Shown here: positions 1 through 7,591 of the stretch, piece after piece
How the letters are laid out: each line of letters begins with the position of its first letter
Position numbering within the stretch: the stretch's first letter is position 1
NCBI GenBank assembly: GCA_002393725.1
Contig: DGTJ01000099.1
Span: 1-13,325 of the forward strand
DNA: 13,325 bases
Direction: 5' to 3'
DNA from: Prevotella sp. UBA4339
Lineage (GTDB): Bacteria; Bacteroidota; Bacteroidia; Bacteroidales; Bacteroidaceae
Notes under the pieces: model-generated
What the model was told of the DNA's origin: nothing
What the model saw: only the letters and a program-made list of their open reading frames with translations
Database searches by the model: none
Made by a program: the position numbers and the translations under genes

Positions 1-2492
1 TCCCCCGCGCCACGGACTCCCAGAAGTGCCTCCGTGTGAGCGGCAAGCACAACGACCTGGAAGCCGTGGGCCACGACGGCCGGCACCACACCATGTTCGA
101 GATGCTGGGCAACTGGTCGTTTGGCGACTATTTCAAGGAAGGTGCCATTGATATGGCTTGGGAATATCTCGTAGACGTACTTAAGCTCGACCCCGAGAAT
201 CTGTATGTTACAGTGTTCGAAGGCTCGCCCGAGGAGAATATCCCGCGTGACGACGAGGCTGCAAGGTATTGGGCTAAGCATGTGCGTGAGGATCATATCA
301 TCAACGGTAACAAGCATGATAACTTCTGGGAGATGGGCGATACCGGTCCGTGCGGTCCCTGCTCGGAGATTCATGTTGACTCTCGAACACCTGAGCAGCG
401 CAAGGCCTCCGGTAAGAGCGGACGTGAACTGGTAAACCAGGATGACCCGCAGGTGATCGAGATATGGAACCTCGTGTTCATGCAGTTCAACCGCAAGGCT
501 GACGGCTCGCTTGAGAAGCTTGGAATGAACGTTATCGACACAGGTATGGGCTTTGAGCGCCTGGTTCGTATGCTTCAGGGCAAGCACTCAAACTACGATA
601 CTGACATCTTCCAGCCGATTATCAAGGCTGAAGAGGCTATCACAGGCTTGAAGTATGTCACCTTTGAGGAGGAAGAGAAATCTCCGATTACGAAGGAGCA
701 GGACGACGTCAATATCGCAATGCGCGTATGTGCCGACCATCTTAGGGCAGTGTCGTTCTCTATTGCCGACGGTCAGCTGCCATCGAATGCAAAGGCTGGC
801 TACGTCATCCGTCGCATCCTCCGTCGTGCTGTTCGCTATGCATACACATTCCTCGGGCAGAAAGACGGATTCCTGCATAAGCTCGTGCCTACACTTGTGG
901 CAGAGATGGGAGATGCATTCCCTGAGCTGAAGGCCCAGCAGCAGCTGATTACCAAGGTCATCAAGGAAGAGGAGGAGTCATTCCTCCGCACCCTTGACAA
1001 GGGTATCGGAATGCTTAGCGACGCTATGGACAAGCTTAAGGCTGAAGGCAAGACCGTCCTCGACGGTGTTCAGGCCTTCCGCCTCTTCGATACTTACGGA
1101 TTCCCCCTCGATCTTACAGAGCTGATCTGCCGTGAGAATGGATTCACAGTAGACGAGGAGCAGTTCAACGTAGAGATGCAGAAGCAGAAGGAGCGCGCCC
1201 GTAATGCCGCTGCCGTAGAGAACTCCGACTGGACGGAGCTTGCACAGGGCGAACAGCAGTTCGTAGGCTACGATTATACTGAGTATGAGTGCCATATCCT
1301 GCGCTATCGTAAGGTGACTCAGAAGAAGAACGAGTACTATGAGCTTGTGCTCGACTATACACCGTTCTATGGAGAGATGGGAGGCCAGGTAGGCGACTGT
1401 GGTGTCATCTGCAACGAGGCGGAGACCATCGAAATAATCGACGCAAAGCGTGAGAACAATCAGACAGTGCATATTGTCAAGCAGCTTCCGAAAGATCCTG
1501 CCGCACAGTTTATGGCATGTGTGGATACTGACAAGCGTGATGCCTCTGCAGCCAATCACACTGCTACCCACCTGCTCGACTATGCGCTGAAGCAGGTTCT
1601 TGGAGATCATGTGGAGCAGAAGGGCTCGTTCGTATCGCCTGATACTCTCCGTTTCGACTTCTCTCATTTCCAGAAGGTCACCGACGAGGAGATCCGCGAG
1701 GTAGAACGTATGGTAAACGATATGATCCGTCAGGATATCCAGCTTGATGAGCATCGTGATGTTCCATTCGAGGAGGCAAAGAAACTTGGCGCCATCGCTC
1801 TCTTTGGCGAGAAATATGGTGATAAGGTCCGCGTGGTACGGTTCGGACCGTCTTGTGAGTTCTGCGGCGGTATTCATGCCAAGGCTACTGGTAGGATAGG
1901 ATTCTTTAAGATCGTTTCTGAGAGCAGTGTAGCTGCCGGCATCCGTCGTATTGAGGCAAAGACAGGCAAAGAGTGCGAGGAGCTGCTTTATAAGACAGAG
2001 GATATCCTGAAGGCAGTGAAGAGCTTCTTCAATAATGCCAAGGATCTTCAGGCAACAATAGTGAAGTATATCGAAGAGCACGACTCGATGAAGAAGCAGA
2101 TTGAGGGCTTCCAGGCAGCTCAAGTGGCTTCTTTGGCAAAGGAGCTCGCTGAGAAGGGCCGTTTGGTGAATGGTGTTAAGGTGGTTACTGCAAAGGCACC
2201 GATAGCTCCTGAGGCAGCAAAGGATCTTGTGTTCAAGATTCGTGAGTTGTGCCCGGAGAACCTTTTGTGCGTCGTCGGTTCTGTCTATAATGACAAGCCG
2301 ATGCTTAACGTTATGCTCAGCGACGATATGGTAAAGGATCACGGACTGAATGCCGGACAGCTGGTTCGCGAGGCTGCTAAACTGATGCAGGGAGGTGGTG
2401 GAGGACAGCCTCACTTCGCAAGTGCGGGTGGTAAGAATCCTGACGGACTCTCTGCTGCAATAGATAAAGTTGTGGAATTGGCAAATCTTTAG
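1..2492 (+). CDS. alaS: Alanyl-tRNA synthetase, 5' end missing
   Basis: Cytoplasmic enzyme that joins alanine to tRNA(Ala) and hydrolyses mischarged Ser/Gly-tRNA(Ala). The frame is open from base 3 (codons read PRATDSQKCLRVSGKHNDLE), so the gene begins before the window; a GTG at 36 is an internal valine and not the start. By comparison with known family members roughly 60 N-terminal residues are missing; 829 are visible. Seen in order: class II catalytic core (HHTMFEMLGNWSFGDYFK, then TGMGFERL), the tRNA-recognition region (GYVIRRILRRAVRYA), the editing domain with its zinc-type HTATH (His codons at 1557 and 1569) and CGGIH (Cys 1863, His 1875), and the glycine-rich C-terminal DHHA1/C-Ala domain (LMQGGGGGQPHFASAGG). 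All key residues are present, so the enzyme should be active and proofreading-competent. It ends in TAG 3 bp before the merR-type gene, which is probably co-transcribed. Confidence 0.98.
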   Translation, partial: PRATDSQKCLRVSGKHNDLEAVGHDGRHHTMFEMLGNWSFGDYFKEGAIDMAWEYLVDVLKLDPENLYVTVFEGSPEENIPRDDEAARYWAKHVREDHIINGNKHDNFWEMGDTGPCGPCSEIHVDSRTPEQRKASGKSGRELVNQDDPQVIEIWNLVFMQFNRKADGSLEKLGMNVIDTGMGFERLVRMLQGKHSNYDTDIFQPIIKAEEAITGLKYVTFEEEEKSPITKEQDDVNIAMRVCADHLRAVSFSIADGQLPSNAKAGYVIRRILRRAVRYAYTFLGQKDGFLHKLVPTLVAEMGDAFPELKAQQQLITKVIKEEEESFLRTLDKGIGMLSDAMDKLKAEGKTVLDGVQAFRLFDTYGFPLDLTELICRENGFTVDEEQFNVEMQKQKERARNAAAVENSDWTELAQGEQQFVGYDYTEYECHILRYRKVTQKKNEYYELVLDYTPFYGEMGGQVGDCGVICNEAETIEIIDAKRENNQTVHIVKQLPKDPAAQFMACVDTDKRDASAANHTATHLLDYALKQVLGDHVEQKGSFVSPDTLRFDFSHFQKVTDEEIREVERMVNDMIRQDIQLDEHRDVPFEEAKKLGAIALFGEKYGDKVRVVRFGPSCEFCGGIHAKATGRIGFFKIVSESSVAAGIRRIEAKTGKECEELLYKTEDILKAVKSFFNNAKDLQATIVKYIEEHDSMKKQIEGFQAAQVASLAKELAEKGRLVNGVKVVTAKAPIAPEAAKDLVFKIRELCPENLLCVVGSVYNDKPMLNVMLSDDMVKDHGLNAGQLVREAAKLMQGGGGGQPHFASAGGKNPDGLSAAIDKVVELANL

Positions 2493-2495
2493 GTT

Positions 2496-2846
2496 ATGGC
2501 ACTGAATCTTGACAAGAATCTCAAAGCGTTTTACAGCATCAGCGAAGTAGCGAAGATGTTTGAAGTTAATGAGAGTACACTTCGTTATTGGGAGACGGAG
2601 TTCCCCAACCTGAAACCTCGTACCCTTGGTAATTCCAAAATCCGTCAGTATGCTGAAAAGGATATTGAGACGGTACGTATTATTCACAGTCTTGTCAAGG
2701 TTCGTGGCTTTAAGATCTCATCTGCAAAAAAAATTCTTGCCCGTAACCCTAAGGGTGTGGACAAGAAAGTAGAGGTCCTTGATAAGCTCATCAGCATCCG
2801 CTCAGAGCTTCAGGCATTGAAGAAGCAGCTGGATTATTTACAGTGA
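2496..2846 (+). CDS. MerR-family transcriptional regulator (small, no sensor domain)
   Basis: A 116-residue protein with a MerR-type winged helix-turn-helix at about residues 12-80: FYSISEVAKMFEVNESTLRYWE is the typical start, followed by the wing (KPRTLGNSKIRQY) and second helical pair (DIETVRIIHSLVKVRGFKISSAKK). Residues 92-115 are heptad-like (LDKLISIRSELQALKKQLDYL), consistent with the dimerising coiled coil. There is no effector-binding domain and no cysteine, so it does not look like a metal or redox sensor; the ligand, if any, is unknown. It starts with ATG 3 bp after alaS and has no room for its own promoter in the gap, so it is probably translated from the alaS transcript. Its last 13 bases overlap the 3' end of the convergent pectinesterase gene. 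The family call is firm; targets cannot be inferred from sequence. Confidence 0.93.
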   Translation: MALNLDKNLKAFYSISEVAKMFEVNESTLRYWETEFPNLKPRTLGNSKIRQYAEKDIETVRIIHSLVKVRGFKISSAKKILARNPKGVDKKVEVLDKLISIRSELQALKKQLDYLQ

Positions 2847-3832
2847 TTGTAGAAATCAGTTCCTAATACGGCCCAGGGAGTAATCTTCTGGGCCTCTTTT
2901 TTGGTTAGCTGTCGGCTCCAGGCGACTCTTGACTCCGTTGCTGCACCTGCACCATGATTGTTGTATTCGAGATAGCGTGCTGTCTCTTCACGGTTCTTCT
3001 GCCAGTTATGCCAGCCTTCAGGAAGGATGTGTCCTCCAAGTTCACAGTTCATGAAGAGTGTATAGCCATAGTCGCGCCAGGGACGCCCCAGATAAACTTT
3101 GTCGACACCATCTGCGGCTATCAGGCGGCAGTTGTTGAATACGTAGCCGTATTCCTGGTCTTTTGGTGTTGAGGCTGCTGTGACGTAGCTGTTTACGAGA
3201 CTCTCTATGGTGCAGTCTTCAAACCATGCTGTAGAAGGACCGAATATGAAATCGGTGGTGCCGCAGATATAGCAGCCCTTGAAATAAAGGTGTGTATTGG
3301 CTACACCGGTATATACTGTGTCCTGATGTCCTATCAGGCGACAGTTTATAACCTTTATACGGTCTCCCTCAGTGTGCAGTGCCACAGCCTGCCCAAGTCG
3401 TGCAGAGTTGTTCTCCAGAGTGAGATTCTTTATAGTGATATCGTTGCCTTCTATCTTGAGGGTATAGGTGCGGAAAGTTCCCATCGGCTGAGTACGTGGC
3501 TCTGCTGTTCCCAGGGTGATTCTGATATTTGCGTGATCATCGTAAGTGATTATTGTCTCATTCATGTCCTCACCGCAGAGTTCAATGTTCTGAAGCCAGG
3601 AGGGGATCACAAGTTTCTCCTTATACGTACCTTTCTTAATATAAATGACTTTATGATAGTCCATAAAAGCCCTGCACACTTCGATTGCCTCATCTACAGT
3701 ACGGAATTCTCCGGTGCCGTCGCGAGCCACAACGATAGTGTCCGGATTGTCATATTTGCTTGCGGCTGTGGAAGTGATAACCGAAAACATAACCGCAAAA
3801 AGAACAAACAATAGTCTTATTTTCATATTCAT
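2834..3832 (-). CDS. Secreted pectinesterase (pectin methylesterase, CE8)
   Basis: Removes methyl esters from galacturonan in pectin, giving pectate and methanol; acts outside the cytoplasm. The 332-residue protein has a signal peptide (MNMKIRLLFVLFAVMFSVITSTAA, cleavage near residue 24-25) and then one right-handed beta-helix CE8 domain. Family motifs are all visible: GTYKEK (68-73), QAVAL (148-152), GHQDTVY with catalytic Asp171, GTTDFIFG with nucleophile-type Asp194, and YLGRPWR with Arg250 and Trp252. Length is normal for a single-domain bacterial enzyme. No lipobox and no sorting tail are seen, so a periplasmic or released enzyme is likely. The ATG at 3832 was used; a second in-frame ATG two codons later is equally plausible. 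It follows the rel gene by 26 bp in the same direction, so it is probably transcribed with it, an unusual place for a pectin enzyme, which usually sits in a polysaccharide utilisation locus. The 3' end overlaps merR by 13 bp. Confidence 0.95.
   Translation of the reverse strand: MNMKIRLLFVLFAVMFSVITSTAASKYDNPDTIVVARDGTGEFRTVDEAIEVCRAFMDYHKVIYIKKGTYKEKLVIPSWLQNIELCGEDMNETIITYDDHANIRITLGTAEPRTQPMGTFRTYTLKIEGNDITIKNLTLENNSARLGQAVALHTEGDRIKVINCRLIGHQDTVYTGVANTHLYFKGCYICGTTDFIFGPSTAWFEDCTIESLVNSYVTAASTPKDQEYGYVFNNCRLIAADGVDKVYLGRPWRDYGYTLFMNCELGGHILPEGWHNWQKNREETARYLEYNNHGAGAATESRVAWSRQLTKKEAQKITPWAVLGTDFYNHCK
2870..2902 (+). terminator. Intrinsic terminator of the alaS-merR transcript, inside the opposing gene
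   Basis: A 7-bp perfect GC-rich stem (GGCCCAG at 2870-2876, CTGGGCC at 2888-2894) with an 11-nt loop is followed by TCTTTTTT, the classic rho-independent form for plus-strand transcription. It lies 24 bp after the merR stop and within the last codons of the minus-strand pectinesterase gene. Read on the minus strand the hairpin is not followed by a U tract, so it should act in one direction only. Confidence 0.75.
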
Positions 3833-3858
3833 AATCTTTAGTATTTCCCTCTAACTCC

Positions 3859-6126
3859 TTACATAATCTGCGATATTTCCTTCAGATCAGGAATACCCTT
3901 CAGGTTATCCATAATAGCCTTCACGTCATCGCGGTCATGCACTCTTAGTTCGATGCTGCCGTCGAATATGCCTTCTTCTGAGGTGATGGTCAGCTTGTGG
4001 ATGTTAACATTCATCTGCGAGGAAATCACCTGGGTAATCTCGTTGAGCATACCAAGACGGTCTATACCACCGAGACGTATTGTAGCGTCGAAATAAAGTT
4101 TCTTGTGCATGTCCCACTTGATGTCTATGATACGGTTGCCGTAGCTGGTCTTTAGCTTTGCTGCTACTGGACAGGCACGCTTGTGGATCTCTATCTGATT
4201 CTTGTTGTTGATATACCCGAGAGCATCGTCTCCGGGAATAGGGTGACAACATCCTGGGAACTTGTAATGATTGATGTTTTCTTCTGAGATGTATATAGGT
4301 TTCTTCTTATTAAACTTCTCTGGCACGATGAAGAAGTCATTCTGTGGCTGCTCTTCTTTCTTCTTCTTTCCTACGAACGGTACGAATTTCCGCCATCGGG
4401 AAGAACCTTCTTCCTTTTTATGCTTGCCGTGCAGTTCGTCTATATCCTTATCACCCAGTAATATGGTCTTCTCGCCAAGGGCTATAAAGAAGTCATTACG
4501 TTTCCCTATCTCGTGATATTCTGCCAATTGGTCTACCACAGCCGATGACATCTCGATATTGTTCTTCTTAAGGAATCCCTGAAGAATATCTTCACCGGCT
4601 TTTTGCACTTCTTTGTTGTCACGGCGCAGAATAGCCTGAATCTTGGCCTTCGCCTTTGCGGTGGAGACAAAGTTTATCCATGCAGGACTGACGTGCTGTG
4701 ACTTTGACGTGAGGATTTCCACCTGATCACCGCTCTGCAGGTGATGGCTCAGGGGTACAAGCTTATGGTTCACCTTGGCTCCGATACAGTGGCTTCCGAG
4801 GAATGTGTGAATAGAGAATGCGAAGTCGAGGGCAGTACATCCTGCCGGCATCGTCTTGATTTCTCCTTTCGGAGTGAAGACGAATATCTCACTGGCAAAG
4901 AGGTTCAGCTTGATAGTGTCAAGGAAGTCCATAGCGTCTGGCTGAGGGTCGTCGAGTATCTCCTTGATAGTGCGGAGCCAGTCATTGAGTTCTGCCTCAT
5001 CTTCTGTATACTCTTCATCTTCAAGGCCGTCTTTGTATTTCCAGTGGGCAGCAAATCCCTGTTCTGCCACCTCGTCCATACGGTCTGAGCGTATCTGCAC
5101 TTCTATCCACTGTCCTGTCTTTGACATCAGTGTCACATGAAGCGCCTGGTATCCATTGGCCTTAGGATGCGACAGCCAGTCACGGAGACGGTCAGGATGT
5201 GACTTGTAGATTTTCGATATGGCTACATATATATTGAAGCACTCATTTACCTCTTCTTCCCTGGTCTTTGGAGTGAATATGATGCGCACGGCAAGGATGT
5301 CATAGATTTCTTCAAATGAGACATGCTTGTTCTGCATCTTGTTCCAGATAGAGTAGGGGGTCTTCACTCTCTGCTTGATTTCGTAATCGATGCCCATCTT
5401 GTCGAGAGCTTCCTTGATTGGAGCCTTGAACTGCTCGAAGAGTATCTCGCGCTTCTGGCGCGTAGTCTGCAGTTTCTTGTCTATGGATGCAAACTCGTCA
5501 GGATGCTCGAAACGGAAGCTGAGGTTCTCCAATTCTGTCTTTATCTTGTTCAGACCCAGACGGTTGGCGAGTGGAGCATATATGTATAGCGTCTCGCCTG
5601 CTATCTTGTATTGCTTATTGGCAGGCTGTGAATCCAAGGTCCTCATGTTGTGCAGGCGGTCACAAATCTTTATGAGGATCACTCGGATGTCATCACTCAT
5701 AGTGAGCAGGAGCTTCTTGAAGTTCTCCGCCTGTGCAGAGGCTTGTTCTCCAAAGATACCTCCACTGATCTTTGTGAGTCCGTCAACGATCTGAGCTATT
5801 TTAGAGCCGAAGAGATTTTCTATGTCTTCTACAGTGTAGTCAGTGTCTTCTACCACGTCATGTAGCAAGGCAGAGCAGATACTCGTAGATCCAAGACCTA
5901 CTTCCTGGCAGGCTATCTGTGCCACGGCAATAGGGTGCATGATATATGGTTCGCCAGACAGTCGTCTTACACCTTTGTGAGCCTGACGTGCGAAGTTGAA
6001 TGCCTTGGTTATAAGATCAACTTTCTTACGGTGTCGCGAGGCTAAATAGCTGTCTAAAAGCTTCTGAAACGCGTCGTTTATGAGTTTGTCATCTGCTGCT
6101 TCTTGTCTGATTTGCTCTTCATCCAT
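3859..6126 (-). CDS. RelA/SpoT bifunctional (p)ppGpp synthetase/hydrolase
   Basis: Makes and degrades the stringent-response alarmone (p)ppGpp in the cytoplasm. The 755-residue protein has the full long-RSH architecture. The HD hydrolase domain (about 30-200) keeps the metal and substrate residues: Arg in RLSGEPYIMHP, His64, HDVVED (89-94), and Asp156/Asn160 in CDRLHNMRT. The synthetase domain (about 240-365) keeps YSIWNKM, HPKANGYQALH, and the catalytic-type Glu342 in WIEVQIRS. TGS domain spans about 412-475, the conserved Cys-Cys/His zinc-finger-like segment about 624-655 (FPGCCHPIPGDD, Cys652), and the ACT domain about 676-752. Both active sites look intact, so it should be bifunctional (Rel/SpoT type) rather than a synthetase-only RelA. 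A lysine-rich stretch (KFVPFVGKKKKEEQP) separates the helical and zinc-finger parts. It begins 5 bp after the mltD stop and is likely translated as part of the same operon. Confidence 0.97.
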   Translation of the reverse strand: MDEEQIRQEAADDKLINDAFQKLLDSYLASRHRKKVDLITKAFNFARQAHKGVRRLSGEPYIMHPIAVAQIACQEVGLGSTSICSALLHDVVEDTDYTVEDIENLFGSKIAQIVDGLTKISGGIFGEQASAQAENFKKLLLTMSDDIRVILIKICDRLHNMRTLDSQPANKQYKIAGETLYIYAPLANRLGLNKIKTELENLSFRFEHPDEFASIDKKLQTTRQKREILFEQFKAPIKEALDKMGIDYEIKQRVKTPYSIWNKMQNKHVSFEEIYDILAVRIIFTPKTREEEVNECFNIYVAISKIYKSHPDRLRDWLSHPKANGYQALHVTLMSKTGQWIEVQIRSDRMDEVAEQGFAAHWKYKDGLEDEEYTEDEAELNDWLRTIKEILDDPQPDAMDFLDTIKLNLFASEIFVFTPKGEIKTMPAGCTALDFAFSIHTFLGSHCIGAKVNHKLVPLSHHLQSGDQVEILTSKSQHVSPAWINFVSTAKAKAKIQAILRRDNKEVQKAGEDILQGFLKKNNIEMSSAVVDQLAEYHEIGKRNDFFIALGEKTILLGDKDIDELHGKHKKEEGSSRWRKFVPFVGKKKKEEQPQNDFFIVPEKFNKKKPIYISEENINHYKFPGCCHPIPGDDALGYINNKNQIEIHKRACPVAAKLKTSYGNRIIDIKWDMHKKLYFDATIRLGGIDRLGMLNEITQVISSQMNVNIHKLTITSEEGIFDGSIELRVHDRDDVKAIMDNLKGIPDLKEISQIM

Positions 6127-6131
6127 ATCTC

Positions 6132-7568
6132 TTATCTCCTTCTTCTACGTGATTTCCTTGCTTTGCTCTTACGACCTGTTGCCTTTGAGCGACCTCTGCG
6201 TGCACTGGAACGACCTCTCTTAGCCACTTTCTTATTGCGTGAATAACGGGCATTGCGACGGCTTACCCTTACTTTCTTCTTACTGAAGGTTGGTATGTCG
6301 TCATTGATTGTTACCTCAAGTCGCTTGTTCAGAAGCTCGTCGGCACGATAGGCAAAAATAGAGTCCTGATTATCTATGAAACGCCCAGTATCTGCCAGAG
6401 GCAGTCGTATAGCGTATGGCTTAGTCTGTCCAGGAATGATATCGCGGCGATACTCCGGGTTCAGCGAGCGGATCATATCGGCATCAAGGTTTAGCACTGC
6501 TGCTATCTGCTCGATATGAACGTTCCTGTTTACTACCACAGTGTCTGTCTGCGCAGGCAGACGTGTAGTCATCGGGCAGATATTATGTTCGCAGTAGTAT
6601 GTCATTATGTAGTTTGCGGCTATGAATGCTGGCACATATCCTCTTGTCTCGGCTGGGAGATATGGATAGATATGCCAGTAGTCCTTGTCTGCTGCTGTAA
6701 TGGCATCACCCTCTTTACTGGTTTTTGAGGCAGCCCGTGCACGACGGATGGCTTTGTTGATGTTCTCTGGTCCGCAGTTGTATGCGGCGATAACGAGATT
6801 CCAGTCTCCAAACACTTTGTACAGTGCCTTCAGATATCTTGCTGCGGCATAAGATGACTTCACAGGGTCGCGTCGCTCATCGACAAGGGAGTTCACCTCC
6901 AGGCCATACTGCTTACCTGTACCTATCATAAACTGCCATAGTCCCGTAGCTCCAACTCTTGATACGGCCTTGGGGTTAAGGGCTGACTCTATGATTGGCA
7001 GATATTTCAGTTCCAGAGGCAGCTGATAGGCTTCAAGAGCCTCTTCGAAGATAGGTACATAGAAGTTTGCTGCTCCAAGCATATAGCTTACAGAATAGCG
7101 TAATCGCCCACTATACCTGTCAATGAATTTCTGTACTATGTCATTGTATGCCATCTCCATTACTGATGGAATACGGCTCAGGCGCTCGATATACTGTTCC
7201 TTTGTGAAAACAGGATTCTCATCCTTCATGTTACAGTCATTGGCTCCGCTGAGATATGTCTTTGACATATAGAGGTTCAGCAGGCTGTCCAGGTTGTAAG
7301 TCATAGCCTCAGGGAACTCGATGAGTTCCTCATTGCCCTCCTTGTTCTTTACTGCCAGCTCATCTTCTCCAAGGGGGATCTTTACATCATCATTCTCGTC
7401 TTCTTCGTCCTCTTCTTCTATATCGTAATAGTCAGAGTCAATACTGTCTGTTTCCAACACTACCTGAGCCTGAAGATATGAAGGCAGAAAGGTAAAAAGG
7501 CAAAACGGTAAAAACCATTTCCCCAACCAGTTTATTAATCTTTTCTCTATAATCGAATTATTTATCAT
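6132..7568 (-). CDS. mltD: MltD-like lytic murein transglycosylase with basic C-terminal tail
   Basis: Cleaves the glycan strands of peptidoglycan in the periplasm, releasing 1,6-anhydro-muropeptides. With the ATG at 7568 the protein has 478 residues. A GTG at 7610 would add 14 residues before the signal peptide and overlap the upstream gene, so the ATG, preceded by an A-rich leader, is preferred. Visible parts: signal peptide (1-34, ending YLQA), a very acidic segment (37-61, 15 Asp/Glu of 25), an MltD N-terminal region, and the SLT catalytic domain (about 183-275) with LPIIESALNP (catalytic Glu194), GATGLWQF (206-213) and AAYNCGPENI (261-270). A single weak LysM-like segment follows (about 345-392). 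The last 49 residues hold 27 Lys/Arg and no Asp/Glu, ending KSRRRRR; many relatives instead carry LysM repeats here. The core of the signal peptide is encoded by octamer repeats. It lies 23 bp after the DUF5683 gene and 5 bp before rel. Confidence 0.94.
   Translation of the reverse strand: MINNSIIEKRLINWLGKWFLPFCLFTFLPSYLQAQVVLETDSIDSDYYDIEEEDEEDENDDVKIPLGEDELAVKNKEGNEELIEFPEAMTYNLDSLLNLYMSKTYLSGANDCNMKDENPVFTKEQYIERLSRIPSVMEMAYNDIVQKFIDRYSGRLRYSVSYMLGAANFYVPIFEEALEAYQLPLELKYLPIIESALNPKAVSRVGATGLWQFMIGTGKQYGLEVNSLVDERRDPVKSSYAAARYLKALYKVFGDWNLVIAAYNCGPENINKAIRRARAASKTSKEGDAITAADKDYWHIYPYLPAETRGYVPAFIAANYIMTYYCEHNICPMTTRLPAQTDTVVVNRNVHIEQIAAVLNLDADMIRSLNPEYRRDIIPGQTKPYAIRLPLADTGRFIDNQDSIFAYRADELLNKRLEVTINDDIPTFSKKKVRVSRRNARYSRNKKVAKRGRSSARRGRSKATGRKSKARKSRRRRR
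7481..7512. repeat. Four imperfect octamer repeats (AAGGYAAA) within mltD
   Basis: On the plus strand the units are AAGGCAGA, AAGGTAAA, AAGGCAAA and ACGGTAAA, back to back with no gaps. They fall inside the mltD signal peptide and encode most of its hydrophobic core (FLPFCLFTFLP). The unit is 8 bp, so a gain or loss of one copy would shift the reading frame. Similar A/G-rich simple repeats are, as far as I recall, common between genes in Prevotella; that comparison is from memory and not a search. Confidence 0.75.
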
Positions 7569-7591
7569 ATCTTGTTTTGTTTCTTTTTCTG

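Noticed and set aside
978..2687. A 569-codon open frame on the minus strand opposite alaS and merR.
   Set aside because: It lies wholly antisense to the well-supported alaS gene, runs into merR, has Leu/Ser/Cys-rich low-information protein with no recognisable domain or signal. It is best explained by codon bias of the real gene.
2800..2833. Possible minus-strand terminator after the pectinesterase stop.
   Set aside because: Only a short stem (CTTCA/TGAAG) without a U tract is visible, so no terminator for the minus-strand run can be supported here.
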